The notes under the pieces are model-generated. The model was not told the DNA's origin. It was given only the letters and a program-made list of their open reading frames with translations, and searched no databases. Positions 18,452 to 27,178 of a stretch of DNA of 64,000 nt are shown here, piece by piece (the first letter of the stretch is position 1; the number at the start of each line of letters is the position of its first letter). The stretch is taken from NCBI RefSeq assembly GCF_036898465.1, contig NZ_JARUMJ010000001.1, forward strand, positions 4,588,001-4,652,000, in the 5' to 3' direction. Origin of the DNA: Streptomyces sp. B21-105 (lineage in GTDB: Bacteria > Actinomycetota > Actinomycetes > Streptomycetales > Streptomycetaceae). Made by a program: the position numbers and the translations under genes.

Positions 18452-19234
18452 ATGAAGGCCTCACGTACCGCTTCCCGCACTGCTTCCCGTACGGCCTGCC
18501 GCGTCGCCGCCGCTGCCGCCGCCGCCGGCTGCGCCGTGCTCGTCCTGTCCTCGCCCGCCTTCGCGCACGTCAGCGTCGCCGCCGAGGGCTCGGCCGCGAA
18601 GGGCGGCTACGCGGTCGTCGACTTCAAGGTCCCCAACGAGCGGGACAACGCCTCGACCACCAAGCTCGAGGTCGCCTTCCCGACCGATCACCCGCTGGCC
18701 TCCGCGATGCCGGAGCCGATCAACGGCTGGAACATCGTGGTCACCAAGGCCAAGCTCGCCAAGCCCATCGAGCTGCACGGCAAGCAGATCTCCGAGGCGG
18801 TCTCCAAGATCACCTGGACCGCCACCGGCGACGGCGTCAAGCCGGGCTTCTTCCAGAAGTTCCCCGTCTCCGTGGGCGCGCTGCCCGAGGACACCGACGA
18901 ACTGGTCTTCAAGGCGATCCAGACGTACTCCAACAAGGAGGTCGTGCGCTGGATCGAGGTGCCTGCGGCCGGCGCCGAGGAGCCGGAGAACCCGGCCCCG
19001 GTGCTCGCCCTGACCGCCGCCTCCGAGGACGGCCACCACGGCACGGCCGCTTCCGACGACGCCGGGAAGCCCGACGACGCCAAGGCCGCCGCCAAGACGA
19101 CCGAGGCCGCCTCCGACGGGAACGGCAGCGACACCACCGCCCGCGTACTCGGCGTGGTCGGCATCGTCGTCGGCGCCGCCGGTGTGGCGTACGGCGTGCT
19201 CGCCGGTCGCCGTCGGACCACCACCGAGGCCTGA
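18452..19234 (+). CDS. YcnI-like copper-binding protein (DUF1775)
   Basis: 260 residues. A signal peptide ends in SSPAFA, so the mature protein starts with His. In YcnI-family proteins this N-terminal His forms a copper brace, and the family Trp (NGWNIVV) is present. A DUF1775 beta domain (about residues 40-170) is followed by an Ala/Lys/Asp linker and a C-terminal transmembrane anchor (VLGVVGIVVGAAGVAYGVLAG) ending in RRR. It should sit on the outer face of the membrane and bind Cu(II). Start ATG 18452, with GGAG eleven bases upstream; GTG 18440 is possible. Confidence 0.9.
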   Translation: MKASRTASRTASRTACRVAAAAAAAGCAVLVLSSPAFAHVSVAAEGSAAKGGYAVVDFKVPNERDNASTTKLEVAFPTDHPLASAMPEPINGWNIVVTKAKLAKPIELHGKQISEAVSKITWTATGDGVKPGFFQKFPVSVGALPEDTDELVFKAIQTYSNKEVVRWIEVPAAGAEEPENPAPVLALTAASEDGHHGTAASDDAGKPDDAKAAAKTTEAASDGNGSDTTARVLGVVGIVVGAAGVAYGVLAGRRRTTTEA

Positions 19235-19320
19235 GCCCCCGGCCGGCGCGGGCAGCCGCCACCGCCCGCGCCGGCTCCTCGACGGCGTGCCACCGGGCGC
19301 GCGCACGGTTCGTCCGGCGC

Positions 19321-19420
19321 GCTCTCGCCGTACGCCCGGCGTTCTCGCCGTACGCCCGGCGTTCTCGCCGTACGCCCGGGGCACCGCCGTACACCCGGGG
19401 GCACCGCCGTACACCCGGCG
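19321..19420. repeat. five tandem 20-bp repeats in the intergenic region
   Basis: Five adjacent 20-bp units share CGCCGTAC(G/A)CCCGG. Units 1-3 read G(C/T)TCTCGCCGTACGCCCGG and units 4-5 read GCACCGCCGTACACCCGG. They lie between the YcnI-like and Sco1-like genes, just upstream of the latter. The near-palindromic CGCCGTACGCCCGG core could be a regulator site array or slippage-prone filler. Confidence 0.85.
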
Positions 19421-19454
19421 CCCGCCCGATTTCACACATCTGGGACATTCCTCT

Positions 19455-20102
19455 ATGCGCAAGAAAACGTTCGCCGTGGCCGCGCTGTTCGCCGCCGCCA
19501 CCCTCACCCTCTCCGCCTGCGGAACCGACGACAGCACGAGCCCCGTGGCGGTCGTCTCCCAGGAGGGCAAGCGGCAGGCCGCGACCGTGCTCGACCAGCC
19601 CTTCACCAAGCCCGCCCTGATCCTCACCGACACCCGGGGCGCCTCGTACGACCTCCGCAAGGAGACGGACGGCCACCCGACTCTCGTCTACTTCGGCTAC
19701 ACCAACTGCCCGGACGTCTGCCCGCTGACGATGAGCAACATCGCCGTCGCCAAGAAACAGCTGCCCAAGGCGGAGCAGGACGACCTGCGCGTCGTGTTCG
19801 TCACCACGGACCCGGACCGCGACACCCCCGCCGCGCTCGGCGCATGGCTCAAGGGCATCGACCCCCAGGTCGTCGGCCTGACCGGGAAGTTCGCGACGAT
19901 CCAGACCGCCGCCCGCTCGCTCGGCATCTCCGTCGAGGCGCCGCACAAGGACAAGAACGGCAAGATCGTCTCGACCCACGGCACCCAGGTCGTCGCCTTC
20001 TCCCCGAAGACGAACGGCGGGTACCTCCTGTACGGCGAGAGCGCCAAGGTCGACGACTACATCAAGGACCTGCCCAAGATCATCAAGGGTGAGAACCCGT
20101 GA
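19455..20102 (+). CDS. Sco1/SenC-family copper chaperone lipoprotein
   Basis: 215 residues. A lipoprotein signal peptide ends in LTLSAC. The thioredoxin-like Sco domain carries the copper site CPDVC (about residues 92-96) and the third ligand His in VSTHGTQ. Sco proteins deliver copper to or reduce the CuA centre of cytochrome c oxidase. The gene shares 3 bp (GTGA overlap) with the next one, so the two are translationally coupled. Confidence 0.93.
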   Translation: MRKKTFAVAALFAAATLTLSACGTDDSTSPVAVVSQEGKRQAATVLDQPFTKPALILTDTRGASYDLRKETDGHPTLVYFGYTNCPDVCPLTMSNIAVAKKQLPKAEQDDLRVVFVTTDPDRDTPAALGAWLKGIDPQVVGLTGKFATIQTAARSLGISVEAPHKDKNGKIVSTHGTQVVAFSPKTNGGYLLYGESAKVDDYIKDLPKIIKGENP

Positions 20103-20602
20103 GTACGGCAAGGTCCGGTCGGGCGGGGCGGGCGCGGTTGCTGGCCGCGTCCTCCGCGGTCGTCACCGGGACGCTGCTGCTGGCGGGATGCGGATCGGAC
20201 GGGGACGGGAACGGAAACGGAAACGGCCGGGCGGAGTTGTCCGTCCGTGCCGCCTACATTCCGCAGCCCGTCTCCGCCACCATGGCCGCCGGTTTCCTGA
20301 CCATCGTCAACAAGGGTGGCGCACAGGACGAGTTGACGTCCGTCACCAGCACCGCGGCAGGCAGCGTCACCCTCCACAAGACCGTCGGGTCGTCGATGGA
20401 GGAGGTCACCGCCTTCGACATCCCCGCCCACGGTCAACTCGTGTTCAAGAGCGGCGGAAACCACCTGATGTTCGAGAACCTGAAGAGCAAGCCGGTACAG
20501 GGCGGCACAGTGACCGTCGAACTGCACTTCGCCGCTTCCGACCCGCTCGAGGTCGAGATCCCGGTGAAGTCCGCCACGTACGACCCGACGACCGGCCACT
20601 GA
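20099..20602 (+). CDS. PCuAC periplasmic-type copper chaperone lipoprotein
   Basis: 167 residues. A Lys/Arg-rich signal peptide ends in a lipobox (LLLAGC). The PCu(A)C copper motif is present as a His-Lys (in TLHKTVG), a Met ten residues further on (SSMEEV) and a His-x-Met (NHLMFENL). It works with Sco to metallate cytochrome oxidase or to buffer extracellular copper. The GTG start overlaps the Sco stop. A run of Gly/Asn after the lipidated Cys forms a flexible tether. Confidence 0.92.
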   Translation: MSTARSGRAGRARLLAASSAVVTGTLLLAGCGSDGDGNGNGNGRAELSVRAAYIPQPVSATMAAGFLTIVNKGGAQDELTSVTSTAAGSVTLHKTVGSSMEEVTAFDIPAHGQLVFKSGGNHLMFENLKSKPVQGGTVTVELHFAASDPLEVEIPVKSATYDPTTGH

Positions 20603-20615
20603 GGGAGGGACCACC

Positions 20616-22790
20616 TTGACGCAGACCATCGCCCCCCGCGTCCGGATGCTCGTGCTGCTGTTCCTGGCGGTCACCGGCGCGCTCCTCGCCGGCGCCGGAC
20701 CCGCCTCCGCGCACGCCGCGCTGACCGGCAGCGACCCCGCGCAGGGGGTGGTGGTCGACAAGGCTCCCACGCAGGTGACGCTGACCTTCTCCGAGACCGT
20801 CTCGACGAACGACGACTCGTTGCGCGTCCTCGACCCCAAGGGCGCCAGGGTCGACGACGGCAAACCCTCCGAGGTCAGCGGCACCACCTACGCCGTCCAA
20901 CTGCACTCGGGGCTGCCCGACGGCACGTACACCGTGACCTACCAGGTGGTCTCCGCCGACAGCCACCCCGTCGCCGGCGCCTACACCTTCTCGATCGGCG
21001 CCCCCTCCGCGACCAGCGTCTCGGTCTCCGACCAGAAGGCCGGCGGCGGAGTCGTCGGCCAGCTGTACGGCTTCGGCCGGTACGTGTCGTACGCCGGGTT
21101 CATCGTGATGGTCGGCGGCGGCGCCTTCGTGCTGGCCTGCTGGCAGCGCGGCACCGGAGTGCGGTCCCTGCAGCGGCTCGTCGTCTCCGGCTGGCTCGCG
21201 ATGACCGCGGCCACCCTGTTCCTGCTGCTCCTGCGCGGCTCCTACACCCGCTCAGGCACGCTCGGGGACGTCTTCGACCTCGACCTCCTGGGCGAAGCCC
21301 TGCAGACCAAGACCGGCGCGGCCCTGGTCTCCCGGCTGCTGCTGCTAGCCGCGGCCGCCCTGTTCATCGCCGTGCTCTTCGGCGCCTACGACAAGCGGGA
21401 GGCCGAGGAGAAGCGGGACCTGACCTTCGGGCTGGCCGTCGGCGGAACCGTCGTGGCAGCCGGGCTCGCGGCGAGCTGGGCCATGTCCGAGCACGCGTCG
21501 ACCGGACTACAGCCGGGCATCGCCATGCCGGTGGACGTGCTGCACCTGCTGGCGGTCGCGACCTGGCTCGGGGGGCTCGCCGCACTGCTCGTCGCGCTGT
21601 ACCGCGCGCCTGCCGACCGTCCCGTCGACGCCACGGCCGTCCGGCGGTTCTCCCAGGTCGCCTTCGGCAGCGTCCTCGCCGTGGTCGCCACCGGCATCTA
21701 CCAGTCCTGGCGTCAGCTCGGCTCCTGGTCCGCCTTCACCGACACCCGTTACGGGCAGCTGCTGCTCGTCAAGATCGGGCTCGTGGCGCTGCTCGTCGGC
21801 ATCGCCTGCATCTCCCGTGGGTGGACGGCGCGGCTAGCGGTTCCGACCACGGCCGGGACCGCGGCCCGCGAGTCCGCATCCGGAACGTCGCCCGCCGGGC
21901 CATCGGCCGCCGGGGCGTCCGCATCCGAAGAGTCCTCACGCGAGAAGGAGCGTGTCCCAGCGGCGGCTGCCGGAACCGGCGACGCCGCCGGGGCGGCCTC
22001 GGGCAAATCCCGGAACGCCGAGAGCCCCGCGCCCGCCAAGGGCTCCGGGGGCTCCGGAGGCTCCGAGGACTCCAAGGGCGCCGAGGGCTCCGAAGGTTCC
22101 GAGGGCTCCGAAGGTTCCGAGGACTCCAAGGGCTCCGACGGCTCCGAGGCCAAGGACAAGAACGGTGCCGAGGGCACCGGGACCGACCGCTCCGAAGGCG
22201 GCGAGCGGGTCGCACAGCTCGCCCGGCAGCAGGCAGCCGTCGACGCCGCACGGCAGAAGCGGCTGCGGGACGCTGACGGCGAGAGGTTCGGCCTGCGCCG
22301 CTCGGTGCTCGCCGAGACCGCCGTCGCCGTCGTCCTGCTCGCCGTCACCACCGTCCTGACATCGACCGAGCCCGGCCGTACGGAGCAGGACGCCGCCAAG
22401 GCCACCCGATCCTCCTCGTCCTCGGCCTCCAAGGCAGACTCCGCCTCGGGCGCCCTCACCCTGGACATGTCGTTCGACACCGGCGGCGCCGACGGCAAGG
22501 GCGTGGTGAGCGTGGACCTCGATCCCGCACGCACCGGCGCCAACGAGATGCACGTGTACGTGACGCGGCCCAACGGCCGTGCCTTCGACGTGCCCGAGGT
22601 GAAGGTCGCCTTCACCCTCGAGTCCAAGAGCATCGGGCCGCTGCCCGTCGCCCCCGACCACATCACCACCGGCCACTGGTCGGCGAACGGCGTACAGATC
22701 CCCATGGCCGGCGAATGGAAGATCGCCGTGACCGTGCGGACCTCCGACATCGACCAGGTGACCGTATCCAAGAACGCGCAGATCGGCTGA
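20616..22790 (+). CDS. CopC-CopD fusion copper resistance/uptake protein
   Basis: 724 residues from a TTG start with GAGGGA upstream. A signal peptide ends in GPASA so that the mature N terminus is His, the first copper ligand of CopC. The second site is in SADSHPVAG. The CopC beta-barrel (about 30-125) is followed by a CopD domain with about eight helices (about 145-400), a roughly 130-residue acidic low-complexity linker rich in Ser-Glu-Gly and Ser-Lys-Gly, another helix (VAVVLLAVTTVLTS) and a YtkA-like beta domain at the C terminus. The topology suggests copper capture outside and passage through the membrane. The Sco/PCuAC/CopCD/DyP order looks like one operon. Confidence 0.92.
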   Translation: MTQTIAPRVRMLVLLFLAVTGALLAGAGPASAHAALTGSDPAQGVVVDKAPTQVTLTFSETVSTNDDSLRVLDPKGARVDDGKPSEVSGTTYAVQLHSGLPDGTYTVTYQVVSADSHPVAGAYTFSIGAPSATSVSVSDQKAGGGVVGQLYGFGRYVSYAGFIVMVGGGAFVLACWQRGTGVRSLQRLVVSGWLAMTAATLFLLLLRGSYTRSGTLGDVFDLDLLGEALQTKTGAALVSRLLLLAAAALFIAVLFGAYDKREAEEKRDLTFGLAVGGTVVAAGLAASWAMSEHASTGLQPGIAMPVDVLHLLAVATWLGGLAALLVALYRAPADRPVDATAVRRFSQVAFGSVLAVVATGIYQSWRQLGSWSAFTDTRYGQLLLVKIGLVALLVGIACISRGWTARLAVPTTAGTAARESASGTSPAGPSAAGASASEESSREKERVPAAAAGTGDAAGAASGKSRNAESPAPAKGSGGSGGSEDSKGAEGSEGSEGSEGSEDSKGSDGSEAKDKNGAEGTGTDRSEGGERVAQLARQQAAVDAARQKRLRDADGERFGLRRSVLAETAVAVVLLAVTTVLTSTEPGRTEQDAAKATRSSSSSASKADSASGALTLDMSFDTGGADGKGVVSVDLDPARTGANEMHVYVTRPNGRAFDVPEVKVAFTLESKSIGPLPVAPDHITTGHWSANGVQIPMAGEWKIAVTVRTSDIDQVTVSKNAQIG

Positions 22791-22797
22791 CCCTCAC

Positions 22798-24162
22798 ATG
22801 CCCGACCAGTCCCTCCCCGAGGCGCCCACCCCCGTGACCCGTTCCACCGGATCCCGTGCCCCCGAAACCCCCGCCTCCACCGCCACCGCCGCCGCCCCGG
22901 CCGACGGGAGCACCCAGCGGCCCGCCTCGACGGAGACCCCCGCCAAGGACCTGACGCGACGCCGACTGCTCGGCGCGGCTGGCGCCTCCGGACTCGTCCT
23001 CGGCGCGGCAGGCACGGCCGCGGGATACGCGGCGGCACCCGCAGAGGCGACCCCTCTGTCCTCGGTCGGGGCCGGGCAGGCGATGTTCCACGTGAAACAT
23101 CAGCCCGGCATCACCCAGGGCCTCCAGGCCCGCGGCCACCTCATTGCCTTCGACCTCGCGGCCGGCGCGGGGCGCAAGGAGGCCGCCGCTCTGCTGCGCC
23201 GCTGGTCGGAGACGGCCCGACGGCTGATGGCGGGCGAGGCGGCCGCGCACGACGACACGGATGTCGCCCGGGACGCCGGACCGTCCTCGCTGACGGTCAC
23301 CTTCGGTTTCGGCAACAGCTTCTTCACTCGCACCGGCTTGGAGAAGCAGCGCCCGGTCGCTCTCGACCCCCTGCCCGCCTTCTCCTCCGACCATCTCGAC
23401 GCCGCCCTCAGCAACGGCGACCTCTGGGTGCAGATCGGCGCGGACGACGCCCTGGTCGCCTTCCACGCCCTCCGGGCGATCCAAAAGGACGCGGGCAGCG
23501 CGGCGAAGGTCCGCTGGCAGATGAACGGCTTCAACCGCACGCCGGGTGCGACCGCCCACCCCATGACGGCCCGCAACCTGATGGGTCAGATGGACGGGAC
23601 CCGCAACCCCAAGCCGGCCGAAGCCGACTTCGACCAGCGCATCTTCGTCCCGGCGGACAGCGCGAAGGACCCGGCGTGGATGGCGAACGGCTCCTACGCC
23701 GTCGTCCGCCGGATCCGGATGCTCCTCGACGACTGGGAGAAGCTGTCGCTGAAGGCGCAGGAGCAGGTCATCGGGCGGCGGAAGGCGGACGGGGCACCTC
23801 TGTCGGGGGGCACCGAGACGACCGAGATGGACCTGGAGAAGACGGACGCGAACGGCGATCTGGTCGTCCCGATCAACGCACACGCCCGCATCACCCGCCC
23901 CGACCAGAACGGCGGCGCGGCGATGCTGCGACGCCCCTTCTCCTACCACGACGGCATCGACCCGGACGGCACTCCGGACGCAGGCCTGTTGTTCGTCTGC
24001 TGGCAGGCGGACCCGCTGCGCGGCTTCGTGACCGTGCAGCGCAAGCTGGACCGCGGGGACGCCCTGTCGCAGTACCTCCGCCACGAGTCGAGCGGACTGT
24101 TCGCGGTGCCGGGCGGAGCGGCGAAGGGCGAGTACGTGGGACAGCGACTGCTGGAGGCGTGA
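22798..24162 (+). CDS. efeB: Tat-exported DyP-type haem peroxidase (EfeB-like)
   Basis: 454 residues. A Thr/Pro-rich leader is followed by a twin-arginine signal (TRRRLLGAAG at about residue 61). The DyP signature GxxDG appears as GQMDG (about 262-266). The distal Arg and proximal His regions are in the C-terminal half (DGIDPDGTPDAGLLF and surrounding). These enzymes oxidise dyes, phenols or haem and, in the Efe system, act in iron acquisition. Here the gene ends a copper operon. It starts seven bases after the CopCD stop. A parS-like palindrome lies inside the coding region at 23085. Confidence 0.9.
   Translation: MPDQSLPEAPTPVTRSTGSRAPETPASTATAAAPADGSTQRPASTETPAKDLTRRRLLGAAGASGLVLGAAGTAAGYAAAPAEATPLSSVGAGQAMFHVKHQPGITQGLQARGHLIAFDLAAGAGRKEAAALLRRWSETARRLMAGEAAAHDDTDVARDAGPSSLTVTFGFGNSFFTRTGLEKQRPVALDPLPAFSSDHLDAALSNGDLWVQIGADDALVAFHALRAIQKDAGSAAKVRWQMNGFNRTPGATAHPMTARNLMGQMDGTRNPKPAEADFDQRIFVPADSAKDPAWMANGSYAVVRRIRMLLDDWEKLSLKAQEQVIGRRKADGAPLSGGTETTEMDLEKTDANGDLVVPINAHARITRPDQNGGAAMLRRPFSYHDGIDPDGTPDAGLLFVCWQADPLRGFVTVQRKLDRGDALSQYLRHESSGLFAVPGGAAKGEYVGQRLLEA
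23085..23098. promoter_or_regulatory. parS-like site (one mismatch)
   Basis: GTTCCACGTGAAAC differs at one base from the Streptomyces ParB site GTTTCACGTGAAAC. It is inside the DyP gene. Streptomyces parS sites are concentrated around oriC, and a second, perfect copy lies at 35563. Confidence 0.7.
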
Positions 24163-24404
24163 GACGGACGGTCCGGACCCGGCACGACGAGCGGGGACCG
24201 CGACGCGACGGACAGCGGCGGCGGCATCAGCTGCTGCATCGGCGGCGGCTGCTGCTTCTGTATCGGCTGGGGCTGCTGCTTCTTCTGCATCGGCCGCTCC
24301 TGTATCGGCGGCAGCGTGAGGTTACGCCTTCGCGCGCGGATTCATTCCTGCGAGGGGGAGTGGTGAGACGCATGCGCCCGGACACGCAAGGGCCATTAGG
24401 GTGA
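24159..24404 (+). CDS. possible 81-residue basic/Leu-rich ORF overlapping the DyP stop
   Basis: A frame starting at the GTG of the GTGA overlap with the DyP stop runs for 81 codons. It is strongly basic with blocks of leucine and His-Arg. It contains a TTA codon just before its stop, so translation would depend on the rare Leu tRNA. In the DyP frame itself, the 57 or so codons after the TGA would encode a Gly/Cys-rich tail with about ten cysteines in pairs. Neither has a known relative. The underlying DNA is a degenerate CTGCTG-CTTCTG-TATCGGCGG repeat, so non-coding repeat DNA is equally likely. Confidence 0.25.
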   Translation: MRRTVRTRHDERGPRRDGQRRRHQLLHRRRLLLLYRLGLLLLLHRPLLYRRQREVTPSRADSFLRGGVVRRMRPDTQGPLG

Positions 24405-24408
24405 GGTC

Positions 24409-25341
24409 ATGCCAGCGAGCTATGCGTATCTCGGCCCCGAGGGCACCTTCACGGAGGTCGCCCTGCGCACGCTTCCGGAGGCGGCCACCCGGCAGCTGAT
24501 CCCTTACGTGTCGGTGCAGTCCGCGCTCGACGCGGTGCGCGCCGGCGAGGCCGAGGCCGCGTTCGTGCCCATCGAGAACTCCGTCGAGGGCGGGATCACC
24601 GCCACGCTGGACGCGCTGGTCTTGGGTACGCCGTTGATGATCTACCGCGAGGTACTCCTGTCGATCACCTTCGCGCTGCTCGTCCGGCCCGGCACGGAAC
24701 TGTCGGACATCAAGACGGTCTCCGCCCACCCGGCGGCGCAGCCCCAGGTGCGCAACTGGCTGAAGGCGAACCTGCCGGACGCCGTCTGGGAGTCGGCCGC
24801 CTCGAACGCGGACGCCGCCCGGCTGGTCCAGGAGGGCCGTTACGACGCCGCTTTCGCGGGCGAGTTCACGGCCGCCCGGTACGGGCTCACCGCCCTGGAG
24901 AGCGGGATCCACGACGCCGAGAACGCGCAGACCCGGTTCGTGCTGGTGGGCCGGCCCGCCCGGCCTGCCGCGCCGACCGGCTCGGACAAGACGTCCGTGG
25001 TGCTGTGGCAGCGGGACGACCATCCCGGCGCTCTGCGCGACCTGCTGGGCGAGTTCGCCACCCGGGGCGTCAACCTCATGGTGCTGCAGTCCCGGCCGAC
25101 GGGTGCCGGCATCGGCAACTACTGCTTCTGCATCGACGCCGAGGGGCACATCACCGACCGCCGGATGGCCGAGGCGCTCATGGGCCTGAAGCGGATCTGC
25201 CGCGAGGTGCGCTTCCTGGGCTCGTATCCGCGTGCGGAAGTGAGCCCGACGGACGTCACCGTGCCGCTGCCGGGGACCTCGGACAGCGAGTTCGTGGCAG
25301 CGGCGGACTGGGTGGCGCGCTGCCAGGACGGCCGCTTCTAG
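24409..25341 (+). CDS. pheA: prephenate dehydratase
   Basis: 310 residues. It converts prephenate to phenylpyruvate in phenylalanine biosynthesis. The catalytic PDT domain (about 1-190) begins with YAYLGPEGTFTE, carries VPIENSVEGGI, and ends with the conserved QTRFVLVG. The ACT regulatory domain follows (about 200-280) with HPGALRDLLGEFA and the QSRPT loop that in the family binds phenylalanine. It is a monofunctional enzyme without chorismate mutase, as usual in Streptomyces. The stop is followed by a long intergenic region with DnaA boxes. Confidence 0.95.
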   Translation: MPASYAYLGPEGTFTEVALRTLPEAATRQLIPYVSVQSALDAVRAGEAEAAFVPIENSVEGGITATLDALVLGTPLMIYREVLLSITFALLVRPGTELSDIKTVSAHPAAQPQVRNWLKANLPDAVWESAASNADAARLVQEGRYDAAFAGEFTAARYGLTALESGIHDAENAQTRFVLVGRPARPAAPTGSDKTSVVLWQRDDHPGALRDLLGEFATRGVNLMVLQSRPTGAGIGNYCFCIDAEGHITDRRMAEALMGLKRICREVRFLGSYPRAEVSPTDVTVPLPGTSDSEFVAAADWVARCQDGRF

Positions 25342-25374
25342 CCGCTTCCAGCCGGTCCTACCTGCATATCTTCG

Positions 25375-25686
25375 TTATCCACAGAAGTTATCCACAGGCT
25401 CGCTTCTCGACCTGGGGACAAGTCGACAACGAAGCACCACACAGTCGACAAATCGGCCTGTGTCACCTCAAGGCGGCCCGCAACCCGCACATCACCCTTC
25501 GTCCACCTGTTTCCTTCGATCAATCCCTTGGGGCGACCCAATTCCACCCGAAAGTGCCTACGAGTGGCGTTCGGGCAAGGAATTCGACCCGGAACGGGCG
25601 GACATCGGAATGATCCATTCCGATGTCCACAGAGCTTTCGCACACCCTGTGGATAACTCACACGAGGTGCGGAGCCCTGTGGACAA
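25375..25686. promoter_or_regulatory. cluster of DnaA boxes between pheA and serS
   Basis: There is no gene in the 560 bases between pheA and serS. Boxes seen: TTATCCACA at 25375 and 25388 (13 bp apart), ATGTCCACA at 25623, TGTGGATAA at 25648 (reverse of TTATCCACA), TGTGGACAA at 25678 (reverse of TTGTCCACA) and a one-mismatch reverse box at 25413. Two dense groups face each other across about 220 bp. A DnaA-titrating cluster named D78, lying outside oriC, was described in S. coelicolor. The pheA-serS position makes an equivalent likely, but I cannot confirm it from this sequence. Confidence 0.85.
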
Positions 25687-25775
25687 CCCGGCCCTCAAAT
25701 CCCGTGCGCCGCAAGGAAATCGAGTCAATGAGACGCCCGTCACATAATCCGTCCCAGGGAGTGAGACGCGCTTTA

Positions 25776-25804
25776 TTGACACGCTCGGCAATTACGTCAT
25801 AACA
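25776..25804 (+). promoter_or_regulatory. candidate serS promoter
   Basis: TTGACA at 25776 is followed after 17 bases by ATAACA at 25799, in an AT-rich patch, about 100 bases upstream of the serS start. The spacing and the -35 match are good and the -10 is fair. The stretch between it and serS contains a repeated TTCGGAAC. Confidence 0.5.
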
Positions 25805-25900
25805 GAACGTAAGGCGCGATTCGGAACACCGGACGGCGGTTCGGAACGGGACCGGAATGGGAGTCGTGAGCGCCGACCCCGCACGGGTAGCCTTGACCGC

Positions 25901-27178
25901 GTGATTGACCTTCGCCTGCTCCGTGAGGACCCCGACCGTGCGCGCGCCTCCCAGCGCGCCCGTGGAGAGGACGTCGCGCTCGTCGACGCTCTCCTGTCTG
26001 CCGATGAACGGCGCAGGTCGTCCGGCGTCCGTTTCGACGAGCTGCGCAACGAGCAGAAGTCGCTCGGCAAGCTCATCCCCAAGGCCTCCGCGGACGAGAA
26101 GGCCGAGCTGCTGAAGAAGGCGAGCCAGCTCGCCGCCGACGTCAAGGCAGCCGACGCCGAGCGCGACGCCGCCGACGCCGAGACCCAGGAACTCCTGCAG
26201 CGACTCGGCAACCTCGTGCACCCCGACGTGCCCGTGGGCGGCGAGGAGGACTTCGTCACCCTCGAGACGCACGGCACGATCCGCGACTTCGGCGCCGAGG
26301 GATTCGAGCCCAAGGACCACCTGGAGCTCGGCCAGATCCTCGGCGCGATCGACGTCGAGCGCGGCGCGAAGGTCTCCGGCTCGCGCTTCTACTTCCTCAC
26401 CGGCGTCGGCGCCCTGCTGGAGCTGGCCCTGGTGAACGCGGCGATCGCGCAGGCCACGGCGGCCGGGTTCACCCCGATGCTCACCCCCGCGCTGGTACGC
26501 CCGCAGTCGATGGCCGGCACCGGCTTCCTCGGCCAGGCCGCCCAGGACGTCTACCACCTCGACAAGGACGACCTCTACCTGGTCGGCACCTCCGAGGTCC
26601 CGCTCGCCGCGTACCACATGGACGAGATCATCGACGCGGACAGGCTGCCGCTGCGGTACGCGGGCTTCTCGCCCTGCTTCCGCCGCGAGGCCGGCTCGCA
26701 CGGCAAGGACACCAAGGGCATCTTCCGCGTCCACCAGTTCGACAAGGTCGAGATGTTCTCGTACGTCACGCCGGAGGACTCGCAGGCCGAGCACCAGCGG
26801 CTGCTCGCGTGGGAGAAGCAGTGGCTGTCCGCGCTGGAGCTGCCGTTCCGCGTCATCGACGTCGCGTCCGGCGACCTCGGCTCCTCGGCCGCCCGCAAGT
26901 TCGACTGCGAGGCCTGGATCCCGACGCAGGGCAAGTACCGCGAGCTGACCTCGACGTCGGACTGCACCGAGTTCCAGTCCCGCCGTCTGTCGATCCGTGT
27001 CCGCGAAGGCAAGCAGATCCGCCCGCTGGCCACGCTCAACGGCACGTTGTGCGCCGTCCCGCGCACGATCGTCGCCATCCTGGAGAACCACCAGCAGGCC
27101 GACGGCTCCGTGTACGTGCCCGAGGTGCTGCGCCCGTACCTCGGCGGCCGGGAGGTCCTGGAGCCGGTCGCCAAGTGA
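25901..27178 (+). CDS. serS: seryl-tRNA synthetase
   Basis: 425 residues, the usual length. The N-terminal coiled-coil arm (about 25-110, with the [11 protein letters not shown] and [13 protein letters not shown] helices) binds the long variable arm of tRNA-Ser. The class II catalytic core has motif 2 ([21 protein letters not shown]) split by the serine pocket, and motif 3 near the end (ending in [17 protein letters not shown]). GTG start at 25901, with a TAGCCT-like box just upstream that might drive a second, nearly leaderless transcript. The downstream HAD gene overlaps the stop, and a tRNA-Ser gene lies 1.1 kb further on the other strand. Confidence 0.97.
   Translation: MIDLRLLREDPDRARASQRARGEDVALVDALLSADERRRSSGVRFDELRNEQKSLGKLIPKASADEKAELLKKASQLAADVKAADAERDAADAETQELLQRLGNLVHPDVPVGGEEDFVTLETHGTIRDFGAEGFEPKDHLELGQILGAIDVERGAKVSGSRFYFLTGVGALLELALVNAAIAQATAAGFTPMLTPALVRPQSMAGTGFLGQAAQDVYHLDKDDLYLVGTSEVPLAAYHMDEIIDADRLPLRYAGFSPCFRREAGSHGKDTKGIFRVHQFDKVEMFSYVTPEDSQAEHQRLLAWEKQWLSALELPFRVIDVASGDLGSSAARKFDCEAWIPTQGKYRELTSTSDCTEFQSRRLSIRVREGKQIRPLATLNGTLCAVPRTIVAILENHQQADGSVYVPEVLRPYLGGREVLEPVAK

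Noticed and set aside
25342..25900. oriC
   Set aside because: DnaA boxes are present, but they are flanked by pheA and serS rather than dnaA and dnaN, and they are fewer than in a Streptomyces origin.
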